This document shows positions 33,968-43,715 of a stretch of DNA of 64,000 nt, in pieces. Made by a program: the position numbers and the translations under genes. Each line of letters starts with the position of its first letter. Positions within the stretch are counted from its first letter, which is position 1. Location of the stretch: assembly GCF_032854445.1 (NCBI RefSeq), contig NC_088305.1, positions 22,916,955 through 22,980,954 of the forward strand, in the 5' to 3' direction. This DNA is from Liolophura sinensis. Lineage: Eukaryota > Mollusca > Polyplacophora > Chitonida > Chitonidae. A model generated the notes under the pieces. The model saw only the letters and a program-made list of their open reading frames with translations. It ran no database searches and had not been told where the DNA came from.

Positions 33968-35060
33968 TGTTCTTGGGAGGTGCCCAGGGGGAACTTGTTA
34001 CACTACTTCACATTCAGCGGAACCAAATCAGAATACAGTATACATCGCTCTGAGACTGAGAACAGGCAAAATTATCACCACTGAATCTGTGACTGTCACT
34101 CACTAAAAGAGTAGTGGCACCATACGTTTTGAGCACCTAAGTCACAGTAAGTAGAAACAAACTTTGTAAAATACAAAAAACAAGAAACAATTCAAATACA
34201 TGTACTATCTATGTCGAGAAATTAACTCTGGGCACAGTAGTGCATGTCAAACATCATTTCTGTCATCTGAATACATATATGAATACACTTTGTAAACTTA
34301 CATGTTAGAAAAATATTCACAATCTAGTATACATACATATAATATTAATACACTTTGAAACAGTGTACTGGTCTGTGGGCTGTTGATTCAAAATTTTACC
34401 CGTCAAAAATACCCCCTTTGGCTGGATTGCCCGTCCAGTTGGACGAGTGGACGGGTGTCTGGCTAGCCTGGTGCCCGGGGGTAAAAAAAATTCTGCCCAG
34501 TGTGGGGTTCGAACCCATGGTCCAAAAAAGCAAAAGACCTGGTTTATAGCTCAGCCTGTTACCAATTAATCACCACCCTAACGGCGGGCTCCGGATTTTT
34601 GCGCTAGCGACCCACCGTTAATTGGGGCTGACACATCCCACTACCTTTGGGCCATCTACAACACCCCTTGGTAAGGCCTCTCTGCCCCCCGAAACTGTCG
34701 AAAGTTGCAGAGATTCCTTAGAAGTGCGTAGAGCCCGGCGCCATATGCAGGTAACGCATTCATATACTACATATACAGGAGACGAAATCCGGATTTGAGC
34801 TAGCAAACATCCCCTTATACATGTAGTATATGAATACATCCCTTACACACAGCGCCTTTCCCACCTCTGTCAGCCGACTGAGCTATATCCCACGACCCAC
34901 GAAACATAGGCTAAATTGGAAAGACTATTTCGCATAAACAAAATATTTCCAATCCTCCTAAAAATACTGGATCTTATCAAACAAGGCACGCTGAAAAAGG
35001 CTGTCACATTTATTTTTTTATAAAAATCCGTGGTTTAAGCCCTATAGTGGGGAGAAAATC
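33968..35060. other. Right arm of Polinton-A or inserted sequence, no genes
   Basis: AT-rich and without a supported ORF. It contains the tRNA-like stretch described separately, and a GC-richer segment at 34,580-34,860. It is uncertain how much belongs to the Polinton. Confidence 0.5.
34395..34600 (-). mobile_element. Possible tRNA-related SINE remnant, minus strand
   Basis: Read on minus there is a GGTGATTAATTGGTAACAGG stretch that fits an A box, then TGGGTTCGAACCC, a near-perfect B box, about 50 bp further. Downstream sequence contains runs of T and C but no clear SINE body. A true tRNA is unlikely because the acceptor and anticodon arms do not pair convincingly. Confidence 0.35.
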
Positions 35061-35069
35061 ATCTGAATC

Positions 35070-35092
35070 ACCCTGTTGTGCAATACAGCCAG

Positions 35093-35174
<82 letters not shown>

Positions 35175-35393
35175 CCTTATGTATTAAATGCCAACTAGGT
35201 CGCCTCATATCAATGTGTGTGTGTAGGACCCACGCAGAGCAGCTCACGCGATTTGACATCTACATCGATGAAAAGAAGGCCTTTCCAGTCCAGTTCACAC
35301 CCTGTTGTGCAATACAGCCAGCCTATATATAGACTATAATCCTTATGTAATAAATGCCAACTAGGTCGCCTCATATCAATGTGTGTGTGTAGG
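35070..35393. repeat. Local direct duplication, one copy with expanded TA microsatellite
   Basis: CACCCTGTTGTGCAATACAG and about 95 bp after it occur at 35,070 and again at 35,297. The first copy contains about 38 uninterrupted TA units (35,093-35,170). The second has only TATATATAGACTATA at the same place. Both continue with ATGCCAACTAGGTCGCCTC and a short GT run. Confidence 0.93.
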
Positions 35394-35464
35394 CGAGACT
35401 TGTAAATAAGCGAGTATGCCTTGGCTGGGGAGGCGCCTAAGGGAGGGGGGTTATGGGGAAGCGG

Positions 35465-35543
35465 GAATGGGGGTGGGGACCTCTATTTGTTATGGGGAGG
35501 GCCCCCATGGGGGGCATGTGCCAGAACCTATAGTGTGTATACT
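35465..35543. repeat. Polinton-A right terminal inverted repeat
   Basis: Complement of 15,736-15,815, ending GTGTGTATACT. Beyond about 80 bp the two ends diverge. Confidence 0.93.
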
Positions 35544-35545
35544 AC

Positions 35546-36265
35546 TATATGTATAATGTAAAATAAGAAAACTGTAAATTACTATGGTTTAGTGTGTTGG
35601 CCATTAATACTGATTACTGTCAGTGTAATGCAGACCCACGTATTTTGATAAATAATGAATGTAACATTATGTTTGACTTTCTTACATATGACACCTGTAT
35701 TAAGTTATGCTATTGGGACAAACATAGGAGACATCCCAGTGGGGTCCTGTCAGCAACTATAGGCAGCATTTGGTGTAAGATGGTTAAATTGTCTGATTGT
35801 AGTCATGAACTATCATGGTTTATTGGCACCTGCGTGTAGTAGTGCATGTCTTGCAATGTTTTCAAACAGTCTTGTGCATACTTGTACATGATGTGATTTT
35901 ATTTTCCTCTTAGTTTTTCTTTATCCTGTTAGTTTTTGTTTATATCGTAACTCATTGACAAGTAGGTATGATGCTGTGTAATAAAACGGTACCTGGACCG
36001 CCCCATTAGATAATGGTGATATGGCTAAGACAGCATAGATGTTCATGTAAATACTTCTAGTCAGTTAAACGTGTTACATTGAGCAAAGTATTGTTTTAGC
36101 ATAATTGATGTTTTGCTTTTCACATGTAATTTTTAATAGCAACACCTTATTTATATTACATGTATATTGCTTTCAAGTTCGCAACTTCATTTCTTTGAAA
36201 AGTTTATTGTTTTAAGTTAAACACATAAGGACCAGGGTTACCCCCATTGATAGTATACATCACCA
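35546..36265. repeat. Dispersed repeat unit, copy 2 resumed after Polinton-A
   Basis: Colinear with 11,770-12,745 apart from the SINE, which is absent here. Shared words include CTGTAAATTACTATGGTTTAG and GGGACAAACATAGGAGACAT. Confidence 0.88.
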
Positions 36266-36812
36266 TACATCCTAAAAGACCGCAGAGCTTGCAAATTGAA
36301 CCCACACGATGTTAAGATTTGTGTCAGATTTGCCTTTTGGGCAGAGGCTCACGCTAAATGAGTCAGTTATCAAGCATTTTACTGTGAAAAAGATTTACGT
36401 GACATGTTCATATATTTTTATAAGGCTATCGCTGTAACGTAAGATGAGCTCAATGCTTGTGTTGAACCTCACGCTACACCCCCACCCCCCACCCCCACCC
36501 CACTCATCAGCCACCCAGGCCCTTGTGGGGCGCGCCCAATGAAGGCACGCATTAAGATGATTTAACTGAATCGACCTAAAAAGTTAGAACAGGGCCCTAA
36601 ATAAGGTAAATTTAAGAAGAGGTCCCATTTTACCGGTTACGTGGGACCATTTGCTAACTAGCACACTGTCATCGCTGCTCTGGTTTTACTCTTTATGCTA
36701 TAAATCTATATTATACCCATTATCCCATAGACAGCCTATGCCTTGCCACTGTGCTTATAAGTCGAGTGAACTGGATGGTGTTTTTATATCGCATGTTTCT
36801 GTGATGTTTCAG
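36266..36812. other. Intergenic or 5' intronic sequence of the glycosyltransferase-like gene
   Basis: No repeat match. It contains a C-rich low-complexity run at about 36,475-36,505. The frame before 36,813 is open back to about 36,651, with an ATG at 36,738. A TTTCTGTGATGTTTCAG acceptor at 36,796-36,812 argues that this part is intron. Confidence 0.5.
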
Positions 36813-37792
36813 CTCACTCCACAGAGGGTGGTATACATCTGTACCACATTGATCACCGGACTCATTCTAGTTTATATTTACCAAGGCACTTTTTCATTCA
36901 CCGCCATATGTGACGACTCCATTCCAGCCCTTCGATCAGCACAATTGTTCCAACAGCTGAACCAAGCGGCACCGCCGTTGTTTCAGCACAACCAATCGAC
37001 TCAGCCGTACTATCAGCACAACCTTTTGCTAAAACCGTTCCTCGACATAATTTGCGTTTTCCCTCTCATGGAAAGTGAGGAAATTGCCGGTTCTCTTTAC
37101 TCTCATGTTTCTCGGTCCAATCTCCTGAGAAGACAGCGTGAATACGTCTACAGTTTACTTCGAAACGTACATAACCCTTTAGTGGCGTCGGTCCACTTGT
37201 TGAGTCATAGACCTCATCAATTGTACGCCAAACTGAGACAAGAGTACGGCGTCGACATGACAAAAGTATTCGTCCATGACACGTCCGACAACCCAGCCTA
37301 CAGGCAAATGTTCGAGTTTGTCTCCGAGTTTTTCCTGCGCCGTTTCGTGATGGTTGTAAACGCCGACAATTATCTGGGCGACGGTTTCGAGAGCCTCGAT
37401 CTGGACTACCTTAGAGAGAATAAAGTTATGTATGCTCTGACCCGAAGGTACCCCGTCCCGATGCCAAAAGGATGTCATTACCCCATTGCGTCTTACTGCG
37501 AAGAGAAAAGCAGGTACCAGGATTCTCACGACGCGTTTCTGTTCTTCGTACACTCAGCTATTTCCAAAGACTTCCTCAAAGAGGTAGACTTCGCCAGCAA
37601 CGCGTACAGTTCGGAAAATGTGATTATTTGGGCGTTTCCATCCTAAACTTTGCTGTGTTAAACCCCTGCAAACTGCTCCAGATCCACCATTTCCACTGTT
37701 CACAGGTGAGATCCTGGGACAGACCTTGGGTGGACAGACCGGAAACACACGGGCAGGCCAATTTCACTGATTCCCTCTATACCCAGCCTTAA
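36813..37792 (+). pseudogene. Glycosyltransferase-like type II membrane protein, 5-bp deletion near the C-terminus
   Basis: Paralogue of the minus-strand exon at 1-931. A membrane anchor (VVYICTTLITGLILVYIY) is followed by a Gln-rich stem with near-repeats (QHNQSTQPYYQHN). The catalytic-like domain has IICVFPLMES, VNADNYLGDG (DXD-like, near 37,358), ALTRRYPVPMP, SHDAFLFF and SENVIIWAF. The main frame stops at 37,644-37,646. Similarity to the other copy continues in another frame from about 37,640 (NPCKLLQIHHFHC to ANFTDSLY) and ends at 37,792. Alignment with the other copy places a loss of five bases right after WAF. It is either a recent pseudogene or an assembly error. Function is inferred only. 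Confidence 0.6.
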
Positions 37793-37799
37793 AACAGTC

Positions 37800-38467
37800 T
37801 GGGCCCGTATTCATAAAGATTCTTAAGCATTTCTTAACGCTAAAAAATTCTTAAATTGTTAAAAATACTTAAGTCCCATTCATAAAAAAAACTTAACTGT
37901 TAAGAAATTCTTAAATTCTATGTGTGCCTATGATCACTTTAATCTTTTTCTTAAATTCTTAAGTATTTCTTAAACAACAGCAACATGGCGGCCGCTCAAC
38001 CAAATCGACGCCACTTTAACGAAAGAAGAGATTATTTGAACGAATATAATGATAGGGAGCTCTTAGAAAGGTTTGGTTTGGATGTTGCAGGAATTCGGTA
38101 TATCGAATCACTAGTTAGGGATGACGTTGTAATTGGATAGAATAGAAACTGTGCACTTACTCCAGTGCAGGAAGTGTTGATTACTCTTCGTTTTTTGGCA
38201 ACTGGGAAAATGCAGCTATGCAATGGTGATGACATGGGGGTCTCACAGCCGACTGTATCTAGGGCTATCACAACTACCGTAAGAAGTCTATCTTCAAACC
38301 AGCTAATTGCTCAGTTCATTCGTTTTCCACTGACAGCTCGCGAAATGCGTCACAAACAGGAAACGTTCTACGCTGCTGCCCAATTTCCAGGCATTGTTGG
38401 GGCTATTGATGGGACACACGTACAAATCACCGCTCCTAGCACATATGAAAACAAATTTGTTAATCGG
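37800..38467 (+). mobile_element. PIF/Harbinger transposon, 3' part missing, cut at Polinton-B
   Basis: Begins GGGCCCGTATTCATAAA, a typical Harbinger-type end, followed by an AT-rich subterminal region with many CTTAA words. The transposase then runs into the Polinton-B terminal repeat. No right half was found beyond Polinton-B. Confidence 0.75.
37985..38467 (+). pseudogene. Harbinger-type transposase (HARBI1-like), N-terminal two-thirds, one TAG
   Basis: Reads MAAAQPNRRHFNERRDYL with an in-frame TAG at 38,138 after 51 codons. It continues in the same frame with LTPVQEVLITLRFLATG, a helix-turn-helix-like MGVSQPTVSRAI, and FPGIVGAIDGTHVQI, the first catalytic Asp of the DDE_Tnp_4 fold. It then has ENKFVNR before the Polinton begins. 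The second and third catalytic residues are missing. Confidence 0.85.
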
Positions 38468-38580
38468 AGTAGTATACGGCCTACTCAGGAACGCTTATGA
38501 TTATGCAACGTATTATGCAATATATGACATAATTTATTACGTAAGAACCTGAAGCAAGGGTATGATCACGTGGTACCTGC
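38468..38580. repeat. Polinton-B left terminal inverted repeat
   Basis: About 110 bp alignable to the reverse complement of 62,310-62,426 with mismatches and small indels; similarity then fades. Confidence 0.75.
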
Positions 38581-38806
38581 TAAGACCAATCGCAGACCTC
38601 TGGTATGGAAACAATCACGTGACATTTTGCTGTATAATGCGCGCCAAAAATCATATCAGCATCCAGCTTCAACAGATAACAGCAGATGCAGCAACAACAA
38701 CAACGCTTGCCTTTACAACGACAACGCCAGTCTTAGCGACAACAACATGTGTCTCTACAACAACAACACTCGTCTTTACCACAACAACACCAGTTTTAGC
38801 GACATT

Positions 38807-39728
38807 ATGAATTACGAAGTCTATGGAGATCTCGTCGCTAGAGTCTTCCAGGAGAGGACAACTATTTACGTGGAGCTGAGCAAGAAGGGTGATACAACTG
38901 GCAGGGAGAGTGTCAAAGCCATCACCGTGACCCAGAGGACGTGGGAACGTTTCATCTTTTACATGTCAACCACTGACATGCACATCGAGTCATGGCAAAC
39001 CCACTCCTCAACCTCTGCTGTTGGGGGAAGACATACACATGTCGTACAGAGACTGAAAGAGGGTGTCACTGGTACATATCAGAAAGTGGGAGAGGAGTAG
39101 GAGGGGACTGCTGTATCCTACTATGAAAGGCGTGGCCTTCTCCGTGCAAGCCTGGGTTGCCCTCAAGAAAGTGTCGGAAGACATCATCAATGTGCTGAGA
39201 GACTATATGGAGAGTGACGGTATGTTCCAGGGGACACCACTCATGCCTATGGGGATGAATGCACCCGTCCCGAATGCTCCGGCTAGAAAGAAAATAAAGA
39301 AAGGTGATATAGACAATGATGATGAGGACTATTTCGTAAGTGGTGGGGGCCTTCGCAGCAAAAGGCCCCAATTCTTGCGACAAACTGTAAATGGTGTATA
39401 CAAGGACGCGGTTGTGAAAGCCATCTGCCTGAAGAGAGACGAAGGCATTGACGTCTTAGCAGCATTTGATGAACAGTTTCAAAATGCATTTGCCTCTCTG
39501 GATGAAGATGCCCTCATCGAGGAGGTGAAATGCCTCCTCTACAAATCGACGGATGTGTACGTGCGTCCTATATTCTTGATTAGTTATGAAGATAAAGTGT
39601 GGCGTGATTGTTACCTGAAGACGAGATGCTTCATCGACAATTTAAAGTCTGAAGTTATGAACATTTTGGTTACAGATGAAGGTGACATGAATGATCACTT
39701 GAAAGACGAGGGAATAGACTGTGCCTAA
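38807..39728 (+). pseudogene. Polinton-B PC4-like single-strand-DNA-binding candidate, frameshifted
   Basis: Starts MNYEVYGDLVARVFQERTTI. It changes frame near 39,095 and continues as GLLYPTMKGVAFSVQAWVAL to the stop at 39,726. The block KGVAFSVQAWVALKKVSEDI resembles the C-terminal strand-helix of PC4/p15 coactivator domains. The rest is acidic with a Lys-rich linker (ARKKIKKGDIDNDDED). PC4-like proteins bind single-stranded DNA and could aid replication or transcription. Upstream is a CAA-rich leader (38,690-38,800) with repeated ACAACAAC words. Family call is tentative. Confidence 0.45.
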
Positions 39729-39865
39729 TGTTTATTTATAATTATTATCATGTGTCTATATTCTCAGAATACAGTTTGAAAATGTACTTACTGTCGTTTG
39801 TTATTTATACGATGCGTTTCACTAGTTCCCCACCATTCGTTCCGAAGTAAGCTGGAAAGATAGTC

Positions 39866-40950
39866 ATGGATCCGTCACGATCTGAGGTTGATAAGATCTT
39901 ACAGAAACTGTATTATACCCCCGCAAGCCAATCATCATACGGTGGTAAACAGGCCTTGTACCGGGCAGTCAGGGAGAACGGGTATACCATATCTAAAAAA
40001 GAAATCAAGGAGTGGTTAAAGACACAAGATGCGTATACATTGCATAAACCGGCTGCAAAGAGGTATAAGCGAAACAGAGTTAAGGTGGATAAGATCGACG
40101 ACCAGTGACAAGCTGATCTGGTGGACATATGTCATATGGCCCAATCTAACAGAGGGCATAAGTATTTATTGACGTGTATAGATGTATTTCGAATATCAGC
40201 TGGGCTATTCCCATGAAAGATAAGACTGGTGGAACAATGGTGAAGGCATTCGGCAAAATACTCAAACAAGGTAGAAAGCCTGTGTATCTCCAAACCGATA
40301 GTGGATCTGAATTTTTTAACAGAAAATTTTAACAATTTTTCAAATCCAATGAAGTTTACCACTTTAATACACACAATGAAACGCACGCCAGTACTGTAGA
40401 GCGTTTCAATAGGACTTTAAAGTCAAAAGTGTATAAATACTTCACAGCTAAGAACAACGATATGTGGATGTCTTACCCGCCTTCATATCCAGCTATAACA
40501 AGTCATTTCACAGAAGTATTAAAATGGCTCCCGAACAAGTGAATAAACTTGCAGAAAACATGGTACGCAAAAACTTGTATCCCGCCGAAAAGATTAAATC
40601 CAAACTTAAATTTAATGTGGGTGATAGCGTTAGGCTAAGTAAGGTGAAAGCCATTTCTATAAAGGCTATATACTGTCGTGGACTGATCAAAATTCACAGT
40701 CGACATACCAGAACACCCCCTGTGTATTAGTTACGTGATTTAAATGGCGACGTATTACGTGGTACCTTTTACGAACAAGAGCTACAGCAAATTATTAAAA
40801 AGGATAATGAGTATTATAAAATAGAAAAAATCCTAGAATGAAAACGCCGAGGAGGGGGGGGGGGGGGGGCGGGACTTATTATAAAGTCAAATGGAAAGGC
40901 TGGCCTTCCACTTTTAATTCATATGTTTCAATTTTAAAGAAATGTTGAAA
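39866..40950 (+). pseudogene. Polinton-B integrase with C-terminal chromodomain, broken
   Basis: N-terminal part MDPSRSEVDKILQKLYYTP is intact to an in-frame TGA at 40,106. The rve core then continues with QADLVDICHMAQSNRGHKYL (first Asp), YLQTDSGSEFF in another frame (second Asp), and a VERFNR context near 40,400 (Glu). A linker follows (MAPEQVNKLAENMVRKNLYP). Near 40,820-40,950 YYKIEKILE and, after a 16-G tract, YKVKWKGWPSTFN make a chromodomain, which in Polinton integrases may direct target choice. At least four frame changes and two stops are visible. It differs clearly from the Polinton-A integrase. Confidence 0.85.
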
Positions 40951-41064
40951 ACATTATAAAAAAAAGTGATATACTATTAAGCAGTCATTCATACAGGCGG
41001 CATGGCAGGTATCAACACCAACGTGGAGGCTAGGCATCGGTAAAAATAAGCAGCTGGTGGTTTA

Positions 41065-41391
41065 TTGATCAGTCTGTCATTGGTTATTGTCATAGCTACA
41101 ACCATAACACTCAGTGTTAATCACATGTGTGGTTGTAGTAGTATGCCACCGCCTCGAAATACTACCTTAAAACCTTTTAACATAACTACGTGCGCTAAAG
41201 CCGTAGGTTTGCACATTGGAAAGAATGTGAGACTAACAGCGAGCATGTATAGAGATAGCCCACGTATTGACATCAGAAAGTTTGTGAGCGACAAACCTAC
41301 TAGGATAGGTATAGGACTGGGAATTAACCAATGGATAGCTCTGAAAGAACACGTGAGAATCATAGACAAGGCCTTAAAAATACATGACTAG
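41065..41391 (+). CDS. Polinton-B second PC4-like protein
   Basis: 108 codons beginning with a hydrophobic, signal-like segment (LSLVIVIATTITLSV). The C-terminal 60 residues show the PC4 pattern: RDSPRIDIRKFVSDKP strand region, then RIGIGLGINQWIALKEHV and IDKALK. The start is uncertain; the hydrophobic N-terminus may be an artefact of an upstream frame, with a true start at a Met near CGCSSMPPPR. Single-stranded DNA binding is inferred from the family. Confidence 0.5.
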   Translation: MISLSLVIVIATTITLSVNHMCGCSSMPPPRNTTLKPFNITTCAKAVGLHIGKNVRLTASMYRDSPRIDIRKFVSDKPTRIGIGLGINQWIALKEHVRIIDKALKIHD

Positions 41392-41430
41392 TTATCCTAG
41401 TCACAGTTGACGGCTGGGCTCACGTGCGAC

Positions 41431-41544
41431 ATGCTGGTGACCTTCCCTTTTTTCCGTCAGTTTTTTGTGAGGAGGCCTAGAAAACATGACCTGCTGGACA
41501 TGGTGTCCCATGGTCACATACCCTTCAATCGTACAAGGCAGTAT
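41431..41544 (+). pseudogene. Polinton-B unknown ORF, 5' part, interrupted by Gmr1-like element
   Basis: Starts MLVTFPFFRQFFVRRPRKHD and runs to the GTAT target duplication. The remainder lies at 43,549-43,710. I do not recognise the family. Confidence 0.4.
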
Positions 41545-41729
41545 TGTTATGTGAACAACTGCCGTTAGCTTCTAAATTTAGCTTGCCACTGTTTACATAT
41601 GCTGAGTTGAGGGCTTGCTGTCTGCCTCTGCCTTAGAATGTTCCAGAATACGCTCTGTTCGGGGCCAGTTTGTTTACAACAAGTGTTGAAGAATTTTCTA
41701 TTCTAGAAAATTCCACAAGTATGTGTTAA

Positions 41730-42415
41730 CTATTATGGTACAGCAACCAGATTTCCCGAGGCTGTTCGTTTAAGGAATATAAACACCAAGTCTGTTGTCA
41801 AAGCTTTAACAAAGTTTTTTACTCTCTTTGGTTTACCCAAATCCATACAGTCTGATCAGGTTCAAACTTTATGTCTGGTGTTTTTCAGCAAGTTATGTAC
41901 CAGTTAGGCATTAAACAATTAAACAAGTCTTCTGCCTACCACCCAGAAAGTCAAGGTGCAATTAAAACATTTCACCAAACATTAAAAAACATGATTAAGA
42001 CTTATTGTTATGACACAGAGAAAGACTGGGATGAAGGTATTCCATTTCTTATGTTTGCTGTTCGAGAGTCAGTACAAGAATCATTGGGCTTCAGTCCATT
42101 TGATTTAGTATTTGGACATACTGTTAGAGGACCATTGTTAATTTACAAGGAACAGTCTCTCAATGATGACATAAGTAATGTAAATCTTTTAGATTATGTA
42201 TTGGTTTTCGTGCTGACCTTGTCAGAGCATCTGAATTGGCTAAAGCCAATCTGAATGTACTCAGAAGAATATGAAACGTAGATATGATGAGAAATCTGTT
42301 GTTCGGCCATTTTAACCTGGTCAGAAAGTTTTAGTATTGTTACCTGTACCTGGTAAATTCTTTGATGTCAAATATTTTGGTCCATATGTTGTGACAACTT
42401 CATTCTAAACTGCAA
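41730..42415 (+). pseudogene. Gmr1-like integrase fragment
   Basis: Core sequence includes NTKSVVKALTKFFTLFGLPK, a degraded second catalytic Asp region near 41,850, then SSAYHPESQGAIKTFHQTLK, where Gly-Ala stands in the place of the usual catalytic Glu context, and LMFAVRESVQESLGFSPFDL. A C-terminal GPY-like segment (VKYFGPYVV) follows near 42,370. The N-terminal zinc region and first Asp are deleted. Confidence 0.8.
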
Positions 42416-42859
42416 CATCTGGAGTCCATTCAGCAACAACAACTGTCTGAACTTGTTTATGAGTTTTCACATTTGTTTCCGGATGTACCATCAAGAGCTG
42501 ATGACATTTTTCACGATGTTGCTGTAGGTGCTGTTTTGCTCCAGGAAGACAATCTTGGTGTTCATCCAATTTGTTTCTTTTCCAATAAACTTAATAAGGT
42601 TCAGAGAATTTATTCAACTGTTGAAAAGGAATGTTTGTCTGTTATTTTAGCTCTGCAACACTTTGAAGTTTATGTAACAGCTTCGAGACAACCTGTGATT
42701 GTCAATACTGATCACAATCCACTTGTGTGTCTACAGAAAGTTAAGGGAAAGAATCAGAGATTGTTACGGTGGAGTTTATTGTTGCAAGAATACAATCTTA
42801 AAATCAAACATGTTAAAGGAAAGGATAAAGTTATTGCAGATTGCTTGTCACGTGTATAA
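42416..42859 (+). pseudogene. Gmr1-like reverse transcriptase start joined to RNase H
   Basis: Begins with the pre-RT linker LSELVYEFSHLFPDVPSRAD ending in FHDV, where reverse transcriptase should begin. It jumps directly to RNase H (VAVGAVLLQEDNLGVHPICF, VEKECLSVILALQHFEVYV, NTDHNPLVCL) and ends HVKGKDKVIADCLSRV. The catalytic YxDD palm is lost by an in-frame deletion. Coming directly after integrase, it fixes the IN-RT-RH order. Confidence 0.85.
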
Positions 42860-42929
42860 GTTGTGTATAACATGTTTAATTGCGTGTGTTTTTACAATGT
42901 TGTATATATTATTGTTTAACATACATTGT

Positions 42930-43548
42930 AAGTAGAAAAAAGTTAGGAAAATTATATAAGACCTATGAAAACAGGTCAAAGGAGGAGAAAGTAGAGTTAT
43001 TGAGAGCCTTTAATGCTTTCGCTGTGTGTTACTTTAGTAGGCCTTTTGTGCTGAATTTTGATGTCTTTATAGCCTCTGGCTTTGTTGTATCCTATCTCCA
43101 CCGAGCACGTTTCAGTCTGAACTTGTACATTTAATTTGTGCTCTTGTGTACACAGTGCTTATTAGTACACGGGCCCTGTCTGTGGAATTTTGTGTATATT
43201 TCGTCATACACTCAGTTATACTGTCGATTTCCCCTCTTGTGAATATTGCCTCCGTGCATTTATGCCTGTGTGGTTTTCTGTTTGTGGAATTGTGGAATAT
43301 ATGCGTCCGTTTGGACTTGACACCGTTGTACATGTAAGTACTTTAGTATTTGTATAGATATTGCTATCCTTTCTTGTTAAACTTAAGTACTTTAGTATTT
43401 GTATAAGTCTTGTTATCTGTTCTTGTTAAAACTAATAAATTGTTGAAAAATAAAATCTGCTGGTTTTGGTTACTTTTTTGTGCGGCTAAACTGTCGTGTA
43501 TTTTGAACAAGCCATCTCTTTATAATACAGACAGTTTGGGTCGTAACA
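42930..43548 (+). repeat. Gmr1-like LTR, 3' three-quarters
   Basis: Matches 10,590-11,182 of the solo LTR, beginning just at the TATA region (TTATATAAGACC) and ending at the LTR terminus. Confidence 0.88.
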
Positions 43549-43710
43549 GTATTGAACGAGACGTTTAGTGATGGTGTTGTCAACCACAGGAGATTAGTCG
43601 TACTACATGCGTATACACTGGCTGTATGCAATAATTCGCCAGATGAGGTGTGCGAACAGATCTGGAGATATTATATAAACCTGCAGAACGGTATTAAACC
43701 TATCAGTAGG
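43549..43710 (+). pseudogene. Polinton-B unknown ORF, 3' part
   Basis: An open frame VVNHRRLVVLHAYTLAVCNN, then EQIWRYYINLQNGIKPISR and a stop 6 bp before the ATPase ATG. It is the downstream remnant of the gene cut by the Gmr1-like insertion. Function unknown. Confidence 0.45.
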
Positions 43711-43715
43711 TAACG

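Larger units (their letters stand above)
15733..35545. mobile_element. Polinton-A (Maverick-type DNA transposon/provirus) with nested BEL/Pao element
   Basis: Terminal inverted repeats begin AGTATACACACTATA at 15,736 and end with its complement at 35,543. They share about 80 bp, including CCCATGGGGGCCCTCCCC. TATATG occurs at 15,727-15,732 and 35,546-35,551, a plausible 6-bp target duplication a few bases outside the symmetric ends. The gene set is diagnostic: PolB, rve integrase, packaging ATPase, major capsid protein and small structural-type ORFs. No adenain-like protease was found. About 13.3 kb remains once the BEL insertion is subtracted, near the low end for Polintons. PolB, integrase, capsid and several other genes carry stops or frameshifts. 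Confidence 0.92.
41545..43548 (+). mobile_element. Gmr1-like Ty3/Gypsy retrotransposon, heavily deleted
   Basis: Flanked by the 4-bp duplication GTAT (41,541-41,544 and 43,549-43,552). Outer ends are TGTTATGTG and GTCGTAACA, the same as the solo LTR at 10,416-11,182. Only the first 175 bp of LTR are present on the left and only the rest on the right. Inside, integrase comes before RNase H, the reverse of ordinary Gypsy order and the hallmark of Gmr1-type elements. Gag, protease and reverse transcriptase are missing. Confidence 0.85.

Noticed and set aside
34500..34560. A tRNA gene on the minus strand with B box GGTTCGAACC
   Set aside because: The arms do not fold into a cloverleaf and the anticodon arm is not evident; a SINE remnant fits better.
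35068..35332. Ile-Tyr repeat proteins on both strands
   Set aside because: Translation of a TA microsatellite.
37801..37985. AT-rich CTTAA-repeat stretch as a microsatellite or MITE of its own
   Set aside because: It starts with a Harbinger-type end and leads into the transposase, so it is the element's subterminal region.
42416..42859. RNase H after integrase read as two unrelated Gypsy fragments
   Set aside because: The RT-leader sequence follows the integrase directly and a single 4-bp duplication encloses all of it, so a Gmr1-type order is the simpler reading.
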